Origin: Pseudonocardia sp.
GTDB taxonomy: Bacteria; Actinomycetota; Actinomycetes; Mycobacteriales; Pseudonocardiaceae
DNA: 58,003 bases
Assembly (NCBI GenBank): GCA_030451825.1
Contig: JAKDNL010000002.1
Coordinates: 1-58,003, forward strand
Direction of reading: 5' to 3'
Shown here: positions 42,851-51,272 of the stretch, one piece after another
Numbering within the stretch: the stretch's first letter is position 1
Layout: every line of letters begins with the position of its first letter
The notes under the pieces: generated by a model
Told to the model about the DNA's origin: nothing
The model's database searches: none
The model's input: the letters and a program-made list of their open reading frames with translations, nothing else
Made by a program: the position numbers and the translations under genes

Positions 42851-43906
42851 GTGGCGCGAGACGGGGAGTCCTGGCGAACGGGCGACCAGCGAGACGGTGT
42901 GGCGGAGCAGTGGCAGGACATGCTCTCCACCACCCATCTCCCGTGGACGGTCGCGGTACCCCGGCAGGAGCGCGGCGCGACCATGTTCGAGGCCGCCGTC
43001 CGACGGTGGTGGATCGACGACCTCGCGCTGGTCGACTGCACGTGCGGTCCGTGTTCGGGGACGCGCACCCGGCGGGAGCTTTCCGGAACCGAGGGTGAGT
43101 TCGTCGTCGTGCTGATCACCCTTGCCGGGCGGGAGACGGTCGCGCAGGGAGACGTGGAAGCGGGGCTCCGGGCCGGTGACGCCGTGGTCTGGGACAGCAC
43201 CAAGCCTGCGCGGTTCGCGGTGTCGGAGCCGTTGTCCAAGCGCAGCCTGCTGATTCCCCGCGCGGCGCTCGACGAGGTCAGCGGGCGGGCGTGGGTATCG
43301 GGCGGGGTGATGCTCGACGGGACGAAGCCGGCCACCCGCCTGCTGACGTCGTATCTCGACTCCCTCAGCCTCGCCCTTCCCGAGCTGGGGTCCCAATCAG
43401 TGAGCGCGGCCCGCAACGCGACTCTGGAACTGTTCATCGGGGCACTGCGGTCCGGTACCGACCTACCGACGACGACCATGGCCCAACCCGCCCTCCGAGA
43501 GGCGATGGACCGCTACATCGAGCGCCATCTTCTCGACGCGACTGTCACTCCCGCGGCCATCGCCCACGCGCACGGCGTCTCGGTCCGCACCGTCAACCGG
43601 ATCTTCAACGCCACCGGCCAGACGATCAGCGAAGTAATTCGAGTACGGCGCCTGGCCCGGGCCCGTGAGGAACTCACCGACAGCAACCTGCCCCTCACCT
43701 CGATCGCGCACCGCTGGGGATTCTCCGACGCCAGCCACTTCAGCCGGACGTTCAAGGCCCACTACGGAAGCTCACCAAGCGACTACCGGCTCGTCGCGCG
43801 GACCGGGAGCCGGCACGATGGCGCGCCCGTACAAGGGTCTGTCGCCGCAGTTCAAAGCGCCCCGCGTCAGAGCAAAGAGACTGGGGTCACAGCGGCCCAA
43901 GGCTGA
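42851..43906 (+). CDS. AraC family regulator
   Basis: A 351-aa regulator. An N-terminal AraC-binding-like domain (about 1-200, with AGDAVVWDSTKPARF) is followed by a C-terminal double HTH (IAHAHGVSVRTVNRIFNATGQT and LTSIAHRWGFSDASHFSRTFKAHYG). GTG at 42851 has GAGAGG upstream. The last 30 residues are polar and unstructured. It is 48 bp upstream of a hydrolase gene, with a hairpin between, and divergent from the SCO6745-like gene; either may be its target. Confidence 0.9.
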   Translation: MARDGESWRTGDQRDGVAEQWQDMLSTTHLPWTVAVPRQERGATMFEAAVRRWWIDDLALVDCTCGPCSGTRTRRELSGTEGEFVVVLITLAGRETVAQGDVEAGLRAGDAVVWDSTKPARFAVSEPLSKRSLLIPRAALDEVSGRAWVSGGVMLDGTKPATRLLTSYLDSLSLALPELGSQSVSAARNATLELFIGALRSGTDLPTTTMAQPALREAMDRYIERHLLDATVTPAAIAHAHGVSVRTVNRIFNATGQTISEVIRVRRLARAREELTDSNLPLTSIAHRWGFSDASHFSRTFKAHYGSSPSDYRLVARTGSRHDGAPVQGSVAAVQSAPRQSKETGVTAAQG

Positions 43907-43915
43907 GCCGAGGCT

Positions 43916-43949
43916 CCCTCCGGGTCGACCGCTACGACCCGATGGAGGG
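43916..43949 (+). promoter_or_regulatory. hairpin covering a Shine-Dalgarno sequence
   Basis: CCCTCC-GGGTCG pairs with CGACCC-(GAT)-GGAGGG, a 12-bp stem with a 3-nt bulge and a 7-nt loop. The GGAGGG strand is the ribosome-binding site of the ATG at 43955. It would block initiation unless opened, or may act as a weak terminator between the two genes. Confidence 0.45.
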
Positions 43950-43954
43950 CCACG

Positions 43955-44854
43955 ATGGCTCGACGCGATATCGAGTTCGATGCCGAAGGCACCACACTGC
44001 GAGGCTGGTTCTACCCGGCCGAAGGCGCGAGCAGCACCGCCCCGGTGATCGTCATGGCGCACGGTCTCTCGGCGGTCAAGGAGATGTTCCTCGACAAGTA
44101 CGCTGCCGCGTTCGCCGAGGCCGGGCTCAACGCACTGGTGTTCGACAACCGCAACTTCGGGGCCAGCGATGGCGAGCCCCGCCAGGAGATCGACCCCGTC
44201 GCCCAGGTCCGCGACTACCGCCACGCCATCACCTACGCGCTCACGTTGCCCGAGGTCGACCGAGCCCGGGTCGGGATCTGGGGTAGCAGCTACTCCGGTG
44301 GCCACGTGCTCACCGTCGGCGCGTTCGACCGCCGGGTGAAGGCCGTCGTGTCGCAGGTGCCGCTGGTCAACGGTTACGAGAACATCCGCTCGCTGGTCCG
44401 CTCGGACTTCATCGGCGGCTTTCGCGACATGTTCGACGCCGATCGCGACGCCCGGTTCCGCGGCGAGGCGCCGGGCATGGTCCCGGCTGTCTCCGAGGAC
44501 CCCCTCGGCCCGGCTGCCATGCCGACCCCGGACTCCTACCAGTGGTTCACCGAGACCCACGAGGAACGGGCCCCTGCCTGGCGTAACGAGATCACCCTGC
44601 GCTCGGTCGAACTGCTCTCCGAGTACAGCCCGGACAGCGTCATCGAGCGGATCAGCCCGACGCCGCTGCTCGTGCTCGTCGCCGAGAACGACGTCCTGAC
44701 CCCGACCGAGCTGACGCTGGCGACCTACCAGAAGGCCCGCGAGCCCAAGAAGCTCGTGATCCTGCCCGGCGGCCACTTCGACGCCTACGTCGCGGGCTTC
44801 GACGCCTCCATGATTCCGGCACGCGACTGGTTCCTCGAGCACCTCGAGCCCTGA
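43955..44854 (+). CDS. alpha/beta hydrolase (dienelactone-hydrolase/peptidase-like)
   Basis: A 299-aa alpha/beta hydrolase. It has VIVMAHGLSAVKEMFLDKYA, the nucleophile motif GSSYSGG, an Asp in VAENDVLTP and a His in PGGHFDAY. It matches the uncharacterised group often found beside AraC regulators. The SD lies in the hairpin just upstream. The substrate is likely an ester or amide; not determinable here. Confidence 0.9.
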   Translation: MARRDIEFDAEGTTLRGWFYPAEGASSTAPVIVMAHGLSAVKEMFLDKYAAAFAEAGLNALVFDNRNFGASDGEPRQEIDPVAQVRDYRHAITYALTLPEVDRARVGIWGSSYSGGHVLTVGAFDRRVKAVVSQVPLVNGYENIRSLVRSDFIGGFRDMFDADRDARFRGEAPGMVPAVSEDPLGPAAMPTPDSYQWFTETHEERAPAWRNEITLRSVELLSEYSPDSVIERISPTPLLVLVAENDVLTPTELTLATYQKAREPKKLVILPGGHFDAYVAGFDASMIPARDWFLEHLEP

Positions 44855-44965
44855 GGGCCGCCCCTTTCTCACCCCGCCCGGTGACACGGGCACTCCACCA
44901 GCTGGCCGCCTCGAGAAGGGCGCCCACCCTCGGAGATCGCCCGCCGATCTGGTCGGGAACCGCCC

Positions 44966-45478
44966 GTGGTGCTCCCCGAACAGCTTGGGCTGGACGGGGG
45001 CCTCGGAAGGGACTGGCGAAGGCTGGTCGGAGGCCTGGCCGGACAGCTGCGTGGACCACAGCTGTTCGCCGATCAGCCCGTCGTCCGCGAGCAACTCGCC
45101 GGCGCGGTCGCGGCCGGCTTCCTGTTGGCGAGCTGCCCCGACCTGGGGTCTGGTCCGGCACCTCGTCCGCGGGCGATCGGGCGGGTCGTCGACGCGATCA
45201 GGGACGATCCGGCTCGGGCGTGGACCGCCGCGGACATGGCGGGCCTGGCCGGGACCAGCGTGCGCCGCTTGCAGGAGGGTTTCCGGGAGTGGGCGGGCTG
45301 CTCCCCGACCGAGCACCTCGTCGGGGTCCGGCTACAGCGTGCCAGCGCGGACATCGAAGGCGACACCGGGCTCTCGGTCAGCGAGGTCGCCGCCCGGTGG
45401 GGATTCTCGAGTGCGAGTCGGTTCGCAGCGGCGTATCGGCGGCATTACGGCTGCGCTCCGTCCGAGACGCGCCGCTGA
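44966..45478 (+). pseudogene. AraC family regulator, N-terminus missing
   Basis: About 170 codons encode the end of an AraC sensor domain and the full double HTH (MAGLAGTSVRRLQEGFREWAGCSP, VSEVAARWGFSSASRFAAAYRRHYG). The family usually has about 320 aa. The first 140 or so residues are absent, and I see no continuation of them upstream to the hydrolase at 44854. The DNA-binding half could still be expressed from GTG 44966, but there is no good ribosome site. Confidence 0.75.
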
Positions 45479-45511
45479 GTTGTATCGCGACGGCTAGCCG
45501 CACGCCGAGGC

Positions 45512-45559
45512 GTCCCGAAGGTCCCCTCGCTCACCTGGGAGTCCCGAAAGGTCCCTTCG
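45512..45559. repeat. direct repeat GTCCCGAAGGTCCCxTCG
   Basis: Two near-copies (45512-45529 and 45541-45559) differ by an added A and a C/T change and are spaced 29 bp apart. They lie in the gap between the AraC remnant and the convergent EthD-like gene. Each copy is itself partly palindromic. Probably an intergenic repeat family rather than an operator. Confidence 0.45.
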
Positions 45560-45621
45560 AGGCGCCGGGGCCGGGGCTGGGGCCCGGGACCGGGCTCCGT
45601 CGCCGACGGGTGGTGAACCGG

Positions 45622-46260
45622 TCACGGACGGAGTGTCCGGTGGTGGGCGAACAGCCTCCGGTCCCGGTCGACGACGTCGGCCATGACCGCGCTCCGGCGG
45701 GACGTAGACAGCGCCCGGGCGTACTCCGCGGTGCCGAAGACCTCCGGACCGTCGATCTCGTGCACGGCGAGGCCGGCCTGGGCCGCACCGTCGGTGAGCC
45801 GGTAGCGGGTGGTGCGCCGCCAGCCGGGAACCACCTGCAGGAGGGGCAGATGTTCTTCCCGGTACCAGGCATCGAGCCCGTCGGGGACGCGGCTGGTCAT
45901 CGCGACCGTGAGTAGCAGTGGGGGCGGTCCGGGCGCGGCGGTGCCGGTCGTGTCGACCAGCGTGTACACGCGTCGGTCCAGAGTGGCCAGCCGGTCGACG
46001 ACGGTCTGCTCGTACGCGCTGCGCTGGCGCGCGACCGCGTACTCCGGCGTCGACAACGCGGCCGAGCGGAGCGGGTACACGGCGAGCCATCCCGGTGTGC
46101 GGTCGTCCGCCGCGCGGTAGCGCTCGCCGCCGTGGATCCCGGGCACCCGCAGGCGCGCCGGACCGTGGTCGGTGTCGTACCAGTGGTGGAACTCCTCGAG
46201 CGGGACGTCGCCGGGTTCGGAGAGCACGAACAGCAGGCCGTCCACGCCGGTGTCGCTCAC
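45622..46260 (-). CDS. EthD-like dimeric alpha-beta barrel protein
   Basis: A 212-aa protein with two similar halves of the ferredoxin-like barrel: LEEFHHWYDTDHGPARLRVPG and LDAWYREEHLPLLQVVPGWRRTTRY. The (D/E)xxxWYxxEH pattern is that of EthD/DUF4286-type proteins, which help in degradation of ethers and aromatics or bind small ligands. The GTG start overlaps the stop of the amidohydrolase gene (GTGA). Last gene of a four-gene leftward operon. Confidence 0.8.
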   Translation of the reverse strand: MSDTGVDGLLFVLSEPGDVPLEEFHHWYDTDHGPARLRVPGIHGGERYRAADDRTPGWLAVYPLRSAALSTPEYAVARQRSAYEQTVVDRLATLDRRVYTLVDTTGTAAPGPPPLLLTVAMTSRVPDGLDAWYREEHLPLLQVVPGWRRTTRYRLTDGAAQAGLAVHEIDGPEVFGTAEYARALSTSRRSAVMADVVDRDRRLFAHHRTLRP

Positions 46261-47159
46261 GGGAAGTCGAAGCACGTCGTCGGGTTGTCCACCAGGAGCC
46301 CGCGCCGACGGCCCTCGTCGGGTGCGATGTCGGCGAGCAGGTCGACGAGGTCGCCGTCGTCGGGGACGAAACCGTACGTGTTGGGGTGCGGGAAGTCCGT
46401 TCCCCACAGCACGCGGTCGGGCGCGCTGTGCACCAGGAGCCGGGCCAGCGCGGCCGCGTCGTCCAGCGACGGAGGAGCGGTCGCCAACCGGTCGGGGCCG
46501 GACAGCTTCACCCACACGTCCCCGGTGTCGAGCAGGCCCCGCAGCGCGGACACGGCGGGGGAGCCCATGCCCTGCCGCAGATCCACCCGGGCCATGTGGT
46601 CGATCACCACCCGCAGCGGCAGCGACCGCACCAGGTCGGCGTGCTCGGCGACCCCGTCGCCGGCGACGTGCAGCGCGATGTGCCAGCCGTACGGGGCGAC
46701 GAGCCGGACGATCGTGTCGATCTCCTGCGCCGACGGGGCCCGCCCGAGGTGCGGGGTGAAGTGCAGGCGGGCGCCACGCACACCGGCCCGATGCAGCTCC
46801 CCGACCTCCTCGGCGAGGGTGTCCGGGCGGATCAGCGCGACACCGCGGTACCGGCCGCCGCCCTCGGCCAGCGCCGCACGCAGCGAGGCGTGGTCGGTGC
46901 CGTGCGCGGCCGACTGCACGATCACGGCACGGTCCAGTTCGAGCATGGCGTGCAGCTTCTGAAGGTCGGCCAGGGGAGCCTCGGGCGGGGTGAACGAGCG
47001 GTCCGCGGCGTAGGGAAACGTCGCGGTGGGGCCGAAGATGTGGCAGTGCGCGTCGCAGGCGCCGTCGGGCAGGCGCAGGGACGGTGCGTGCGGGTCGGGG
47101 TGCGGGCCCGGGTTCGACGGGCCGGGGGCGGACGGGTCATGGGTGGACGGGTCGGGCAC
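46257..47159 (-). CDS. amidohydrolase-2 family protein (LigI-like)
   Basis: A 300-aa TIM-barrel metal hydrolase. It has GACDAHCHIFGP (the HxH metal motif), LHFTPHLG, VIDHMARVD and WGTDFPHPN with the catalytic Asp. Closest in style to 2-pyrone-4,6-dicarboxylate lactonase. The first 30 residues are Pro/Ser-rich. GTG at 47159 with GAGGAG upstream is chosen over TTG at 47177. Probably opens a lactone in an aromatic or ring-derived intermediate. Confidence 0.88.
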   Translation of the reverse strand: MPDPSTHDPSAPGPSNPGPHPDPHAPSLRLPDGACDAHCHIFGPTATFPYAADRSFTPPEAPLADLQKLHAMLELDRAVIVQSAAHGTDHASLRAALAEGGGRYRGVALIRPDTLAEEVGELHRAGVRGARLHFTPHLGRAPSAQEIDTIVRLVAPYGWHIALHVAGDGVAEHADLVRSLPLRVVIDHMARVDLRQGMGSPAVSALRGLLDTGDVWVKLSGPDRLATAPPSLDDAAALARLLVHSAPDRVLWGTDFPHPNTYGFVPDDGDLVDLLADIAPDEGRRRGLLVDNPTTCFDFP

Positions 47160-47167
47160 GTCTCTCC

Positions 47168-47950
47168 TCAGTCGCAACGGGCGGTCATACCGCCGTCGAC
47201 GACGATCTCGGTGCCGGTCACGAACCGGGCGTCGTCGGAGGCCAGGAACAGGGCCGCGTGGGCGGTGTCGCGGCCGTCGCCCATGAACCCCAGCGGGATC
47301 CGGCTCAGCCGCTGCGCGAGCAGCGCGTCGACGTCGCCGCCGGCGCGCTGGGCGGCGAGGCGAGCCTCGACCATCGGCGTGTGCAGCTGCCCGGGGACCA
47401 CGGTGTTCACCCGGATCCCCTCCGGTGCGTGCTGCACGGCGGTGACCTTGGACAGCTGGGTCACCGCGGCCTTCGCCGAGGCGTAGGCGACCTGGGGAGA
47501 CCCGGTGAAGCGCAGCCCGGACGTCGAGGCGACGTTGACGATCGCGCCACCGCCGCGGGCTCGCATGGTCGGGATGGCGTGCCGGCAGCCGAGGTAGACG
47601 CTCGACAGGTTGAGGTCGAGCTGGGCCTGCCAGTCCTGCTCGTCGAGCTCCGCCGACCCGCCGGCGTTGTTGACCAGGACGTCCAGCCCGCCGTAGGCGT
47701 GCACCGCCGCCCCGATCATCGCCGCCACCTCGGCCGAGTCGGTGACGTCGCCGGTGTGCCCGGTCGCCGTCCCGCCCTCCTCGACGACGAGGTCCAGGGT
47801 GGCCTGCAACGGCCCGGGCTCCCGGTCCACGGCGAGCACCCGGGCGCCCTCGCGGGCGAAGACGACCGCGGTCGCGCGGCCGTTGCCCCAGCCGTCGCCG
47901 ACGCTGCCGGCCCCGGTGACGACCGCGACCTTCCCATCGAGGCGGCCCAT
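47168..47950 (-). CDS. short-chain dehydrogenase/reductase
   Basis: A 260-aa classical SDR with an unusual nucleotide loop TGAGSVGDGWGNGRA, which is longer than TGxxxGxG. It also has NNAGG, catalytic Ser in VASTSG, YASAKAA and the end FVTGTEIVVDGGM. It overlaps the upstream gene by TGATG. Acts with the amidohydrolase and CMD-like protein, probably on a hydroxy or keto intermediate. Confidence 0.9.
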   Translation of the reverse strand: MGRLDGKVAVVTGAGSVGDGWGNGRATAVVFAREGARVLAVDREPGPLQATLDLVVEEGGTATGHTGDVTDSAEVAAMIGAAVHAYGGLDVLVNNAGGSAELDEQDWQAQLDLNLSSVYLGCRHAIPTMRARGGGAIVNVASTSGLRFTGSPQVAYASAKAAVTQLSKVTAVQHAPEGIRVNTVVPGQLHTPMVEARLAAQRAGGDVDALLAQRLSRIPLGFMGDGRDTAHAALFLASDDARFVTGTEIVVDGGMTARCD

Positions 47951-48489
47951 CAGGCGGCCTCCTGCGTCTCGGTCCCGACCTCGAGGGCGACCAGGAACCG
48001 GGACACCAGGTTGTAGGTCCCGACCGTGACGGTCAGCTCGACGACCTCGCGGTCGTCGAAGTGCTCACGGAGCGCGTCGAAGACGTCGTCGGCGACGGTG
48101 ACCCGGTAGGTCATCGCGTCGGTGTAGGCCATGACCGCGGCCAGGCGCGGGACGAGCACGCCCGCGTCCCGCTCGCCGCGCAGCACCGCCAGGTCGGTGT
48201 CGGTGAGCCCGCCGGCCCGCCCGACCGGCTCGTGCGCGCGCCACTCGTAGTCGGCGCCGTTCAGCGCCGCGATCCGCAGGATGGCCAGCTCGCGGACGTC
48301 GTCGGACAGCGTCGAGGAGGTCCGGACGGCGCCGAGCAGGCCGTTCCAGCCGTCGGCCAGCGGCGGGCTGTGCAGCAGCATCCTGTCCAGCGGGGTGAGC
48401 ACGCCGCCGCGACGGGCGCGGATCCGGTCGGTGATCTCGCCGTCCGGTCCCGGTGTGTGCTCGGTCCCGGCGTAGTCCAGGCGGGCCAT
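47950..48489 (-). CDS. carboxymuconolactone decarboxylase family protein
   Basis: A 179-aa helical CMD/AhpD-fold protein with LREL-type helix DVRELAILRIAALNGADYEWRAHE. The redox CxxC of AhpD is absent, and the EWRAHE motif is that of gamma-carboxymuconolactone decarboxylase-like members. GGAG lies before the ATG. First gene of a leftward operon with SDR, LigI-like hydrolase and EthD-like protein. Confidence 0.9.
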   Translation of the reverse strand: MARLDYAGTEHTPGPDGEITDRIRARRGGVLTPLDRMLLHSPPLADGWNGLLGAVRTSSTLSDDVRELAILRIAALNGADYEWRAHEPVGRAGGLTDTDLAVLRGERDAGVLVPRLAAVMAYTDAMTYRVTVADDVFDALREHFDDREVVELTVTVGTYNLVSRFLVALEVGTETQEAA

Positions 48490-48531
48490 GTGTCTCCTTC
48501 GTGACGGGTGCGGGTGTGCGGGGGAGCGGGG

Positions 48532-48828
48532 TCAGGAGGTCGCGGCGGGCTCGCGACGGTCCCCGCCCTCCGGTGCGGCGACGCCGGCCGGGACGGGATC
48601 GTCGTCGTCGGTCGCGTCGGACGGTGCGAGCTCGGGCACCGGCTCACCGGCCAGGACCGACCGGGCCCGGTCGACGTCGAGCCGGCGCTCCCAGAGGGCG
48701 ACGACCAGGCTGCCCATGATCTGTCCGGAGAGGCTGACCAGGCCGCGCATCGTGGACATGAACCGGTCCACGCCGATGATCAGCATGATCCCGACGACCG
48801 GGACGACCGGTCCGCGGGTAGCGCGCGG
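48532..48828 (-). pseudogene. dctA: C-terminal fragment of a DctA-type dicarboxylate symporter
   Basis: The reading frame VVPVVGIMLIIGVDRFMSTMRG and SGQIMGSLVVALWERRLDVDRARSVLAGE matches the last transmembrane and cytoplasmic part of the dicarboxylate/amino acid:cation symporter family. It begins directly after an in-frame stop at 48829-48831; the first 350 or so residues are gone. A 30-residue acidic tail follows. It lies just upstream of the CMD operon. Confidence 0.7.
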
Positions 48829-49001
48829 TTATCGCGAGGGCTGGTCATGAGGTGTTGGGCACTGCCACTCGAGCTGGATCTCGCGGCGCGGCGGCCAGTG
48901 ATTGGTCGGGGTGGCAACAGCCCTGGTGTCGTCTGAGCGTTCTGTCGCGCCCATCTCCGGACAATCGTTCACGTCTACCCTCGACGGCGGAGGTCCCCTC
49001 G

Positions 49002-49667
49002 ATGCCTGGTTCCGAAGCACCGCACCCCCTCGGTCAGGACCGGCCGCGCCGGGTGTTCAGCCGCTTCTACGCCGCGATGAGCGAGCGGATGGAGGCCGAG
49101 GGGATGGGAGCGTTGCGGGCCGAGCTGCTGGGCGGCCTGGTCGGTGAGGTCGTCGAGATCGGATCGGGCAACGGCCTGAACTTCGCCCACTACCCGCCGT
49201 CCGTCGCCGCGGTGACCGCCGTGGAGCCGGAACCACGCCTGCGCAACCTGGCCCTCCAGGCAGCGGAGACGGCGCCGGTACCGGTGCACGTGGTGCCCGG
49301 CACCGCGGAGCGACTGCCTCTCGCCGATCAGAGCGTCGACGTCGCCGTCCTGTGTCTGGTGATGTGTTCGCTGCCCGATCGGGCAGCGGCGTTGTCCGAG
49401 GTCCAGCGCGTACTGCGGCCGGGCGGAAGCCTGAGGTTCCTCGAGCACACCATCGCCGACACTCCCGGGCTGCGACGGGCACAGCGGATCGCCGACGCGA
49501 CGGTGTGGCCGTTGCTCGCCGGCGGGTGTCACACCGCGACCGATCCTGTCGCGGCGATCATGGCGGCCGGGTTCGCCGTCGGTGACATGCGTCGTCTGCG
49601 GTTTCCCGAGCGCTTCACGCAGCCGTCCAGCCCCCACGTGCTCGGCACGGCAAGCCGGTCGGTCTGA
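49002..49667 (+). CDS. SAM-dependent methyltransferase
   Basis: A 221-aa class I methyltransferase of the UbiE/Methyltransf_11 type. It has EIGSGNGLNFAHYP (motif I), VEPEPRL, GTAERLPLADQSVDVAVLCLVMCSLPD and VLRPGGSLRFLEH. ATG 49002 has GGAGG at 8 bp. Monocistronic. The substrate is unknown. Confidence 0.9.
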   Translation: MPGSEAPHPLGQDRPRRVFSRFYAAMSERMEAEGMGALRAELLGGLVGEVVEIGSGNGLNFAHYPPSVAAVTAVEPEPRLRNLALQAAETAPVPVHVVPGTAERLPLADQSVDVAVLCLVMCSLPDRAAALSEVQRVLRPGGSLRFLEHTIADTPGLRRAQRIADATVWPLLAGGCHTATDPVAAIMAAGFAVGDMRRLRFPERFTQPSSPHVLGTASRSV

Positions 49668-49882
49668 GTGGCCTGACCGATCTGGGTGCCTGAGCCGGCG
49701 TCACGTCGCGCCTGATGGCCCTCGCCTCGGCCGAGCGGATCGACGCCGGTGACCAGGCGATCCAGGTGCACGGGTCGGCGGGCCCGACCGACGCCCACCG
49801 CTGTCGTGGATGGACACCCGCGAGATCATGATCGAGGGGGCGGGTGGCGCCAGGTACGTGTGGCGCCAGTTCGCACTGGAAA

Positions 49883-49922
49883 CCGGGTCCTCGCACGCGG
49901 AATGTCACGTGCGAGGACCCGG
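49883..49922. repeat. 15-bp perfect inverted repeat
   Basis: CCGGGTCCTCGCACG and CGTGCGAGGACCCGG flank a 10-nt spacer. A third partial copy (CGCGTGCGAG) follows at once. It lies in the gene-poor stretch 49668-50312 between a methyltransferase and a convergent AraC gene, and may end transcription from both or be a mobile palindromic element. Confidence 0.6.
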
Positions 49923-49949
49923 ATTCGCGTGCGAGAGCGGACGGCCGGG

Positions 49950-50312
49950 CGTGCGGGTCAGCGTTCGCCGGCCTCGGCGAGTCGCCGCCCACGAACTCGT
50001 GCACCGGATGCCCGATCCCGGCCGCCGCGCGGGCCCGGTGCAGGACGCGGACCCCGTCGTCTCGCCGGCCGGCCTGGAGCAGGTACCGCCCGAGCGCGGC
50101 GAGCGGCATCGCCGTCGCCGGGTCGTGACGGGCGCATCGTCGGGGTGCCGCTCGTGTGCCTCCCGGAACCGGTCGAACGCGGTTCCCGGTTGGTCGGTGG
50201 CGAGCTCGAGCAGTCCGAGCGCCCGCAGCACGATCCCCTCGGCCGCGGTGTCGCCGAGATCCCGCACGACGGTGTGCGCGCGGCCGTGCAACCGTCGTGC
50301 CTCGTCAGGCGT
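49950..50312 (-). pseudogene. TPR-like protein fragment, frameshifted
   Basis: On the minus strand two frames join near 50120: GRAHTVVRDLGDTAAEGIVL with LGLLELATDQPGTAFDRFREAHERH, then ATAMPLAALGRYLLQAGRRDDGVRVLHRARAAA. This is the repeat-helix style of the C-terminal TPR region of large LuxR- or AfsR-type regulators. No start or DNA-binding domain is present. The rest of 49668-49950 holds no gene I can support. Confidence 0.5.
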
Positions 50313-51188
50313 TCAGGCCCGTCGCCAGGCCGCGGGGCTCGTCCCGTGCGCGGTGCGGAAGCGGCGGACGAAGTAGCCGGCGTCGCGGTACCCGACCCGC
50401 CGGCCGATCTCGGTGACCGTCAGGTCCGTGCCGACCAGCAGCCGCCGGGCCTCCCGCATCCGACGGTCGGTGATCCACTGCTGGACGGTCCGGCCGGTCG
50501 TCCGGCCGACCACGGTCGTCAGGTGCCCGGGAGTCAGCCCGAGCGCGGCGGCGATGTCGCGCAACGAGACCGGTTCCCGGAACCGCTGCTCGATCTGCTC
50601 GAACACCGCCGCGAGCAGCGGGTCGGTCGCCTCGGCCGGGACGTCGTCCTGGAGGCGGGACAGCGCGACCAGCAGCAGGGTGAGGTGGGCGCGCGCCGCC
50701 TCGGCGTAGCCGTCGCGGCGGCCGGTCAGCTCGGTGTCCAACGCGGTGAGCCGGGCCAGCCAGCCGGGACGGTCCGGCGGCGGGACGACCAGGCGCTGCG
50801 CCCCGCCGCGGTGGCTGCCGACGAACGGCGCCAGCAGCGGGTGTCCGCGCCACGAGACCAGCGGGGCGGCCGCGCCCGGATCGATCGCCTCCGCCGGGAA
50901 CATGACGGTGTAGGCCTCCCCGTCGGCGGGCCCCTCCCCGGCATCGGCGCCGATCACGACACCCGACGCGACGACGAACGCGTCTCCGGGTCCGAGCTCC
51001 CACATCCGTCCGTCGACCCGGCGGGCCAACCCCCCGTCGACGACGTAGATCAGGCACAGGAAGTCGTGGGCGTGCTCGCCACGCACCCGGGGCAGGTCGG
51101 CGAGGTGCGCGCCGGACCGGCGCTCGACGGCGATCGGTACCGGCGAGTGCGCGAACCCCATCAGAGGAGCGTCGGAAGATCGTCCCAT
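50313..51188 (-). CDS. AraC family regulator
   Basis: A 291-aa AraC regulator. An N-terminal cupin domain (HAHDFLCLIYVVDGG, WELGPGDAFVVASG) is followed by a C-terminal double HTH (IAAALGLTPGHLTTVVGRTTGR, TEIGRRVGYRDAGYFVRRFRTAHG). Divergent from the methyltransferase at 51273 across 84 bp, which it may control. Confidence 0.9.
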   Translation of the reverse strand: MGRSSDAPLMGFAHSPVPIAVERRSGAHLADLPRVRGEHAHDFLCLIYVVDGGLARRVDGRMWELGPGDAFVVASGVVIGADAGEGPADGEAYTVMFPAEAIDPGAAAPLVSWRGHPLLAPFVGSHRGGAQRLVVPPPDRPGWLARLTALDTELTGRRDGYAEAARAHLTLLLVALSRLQDDVPAEATDPLLAAVFEQIEQRFREPVSLRDIAAALGLTPGHLTTVVGRTTGRTVQQWITDRRMREARRLLVGTDLTVTEIGRRVGYRDAGYFVRRFRTAHGTSPAAWRRA

Positions 51189-51272
51189 CAGCGCCGCACA
51201 ATCTTTCTTGTATGCCGCTCAGATGCGTTGGACGCTGGTGTCAGCACACGACTTTCGTACCACGGAGGGTTC

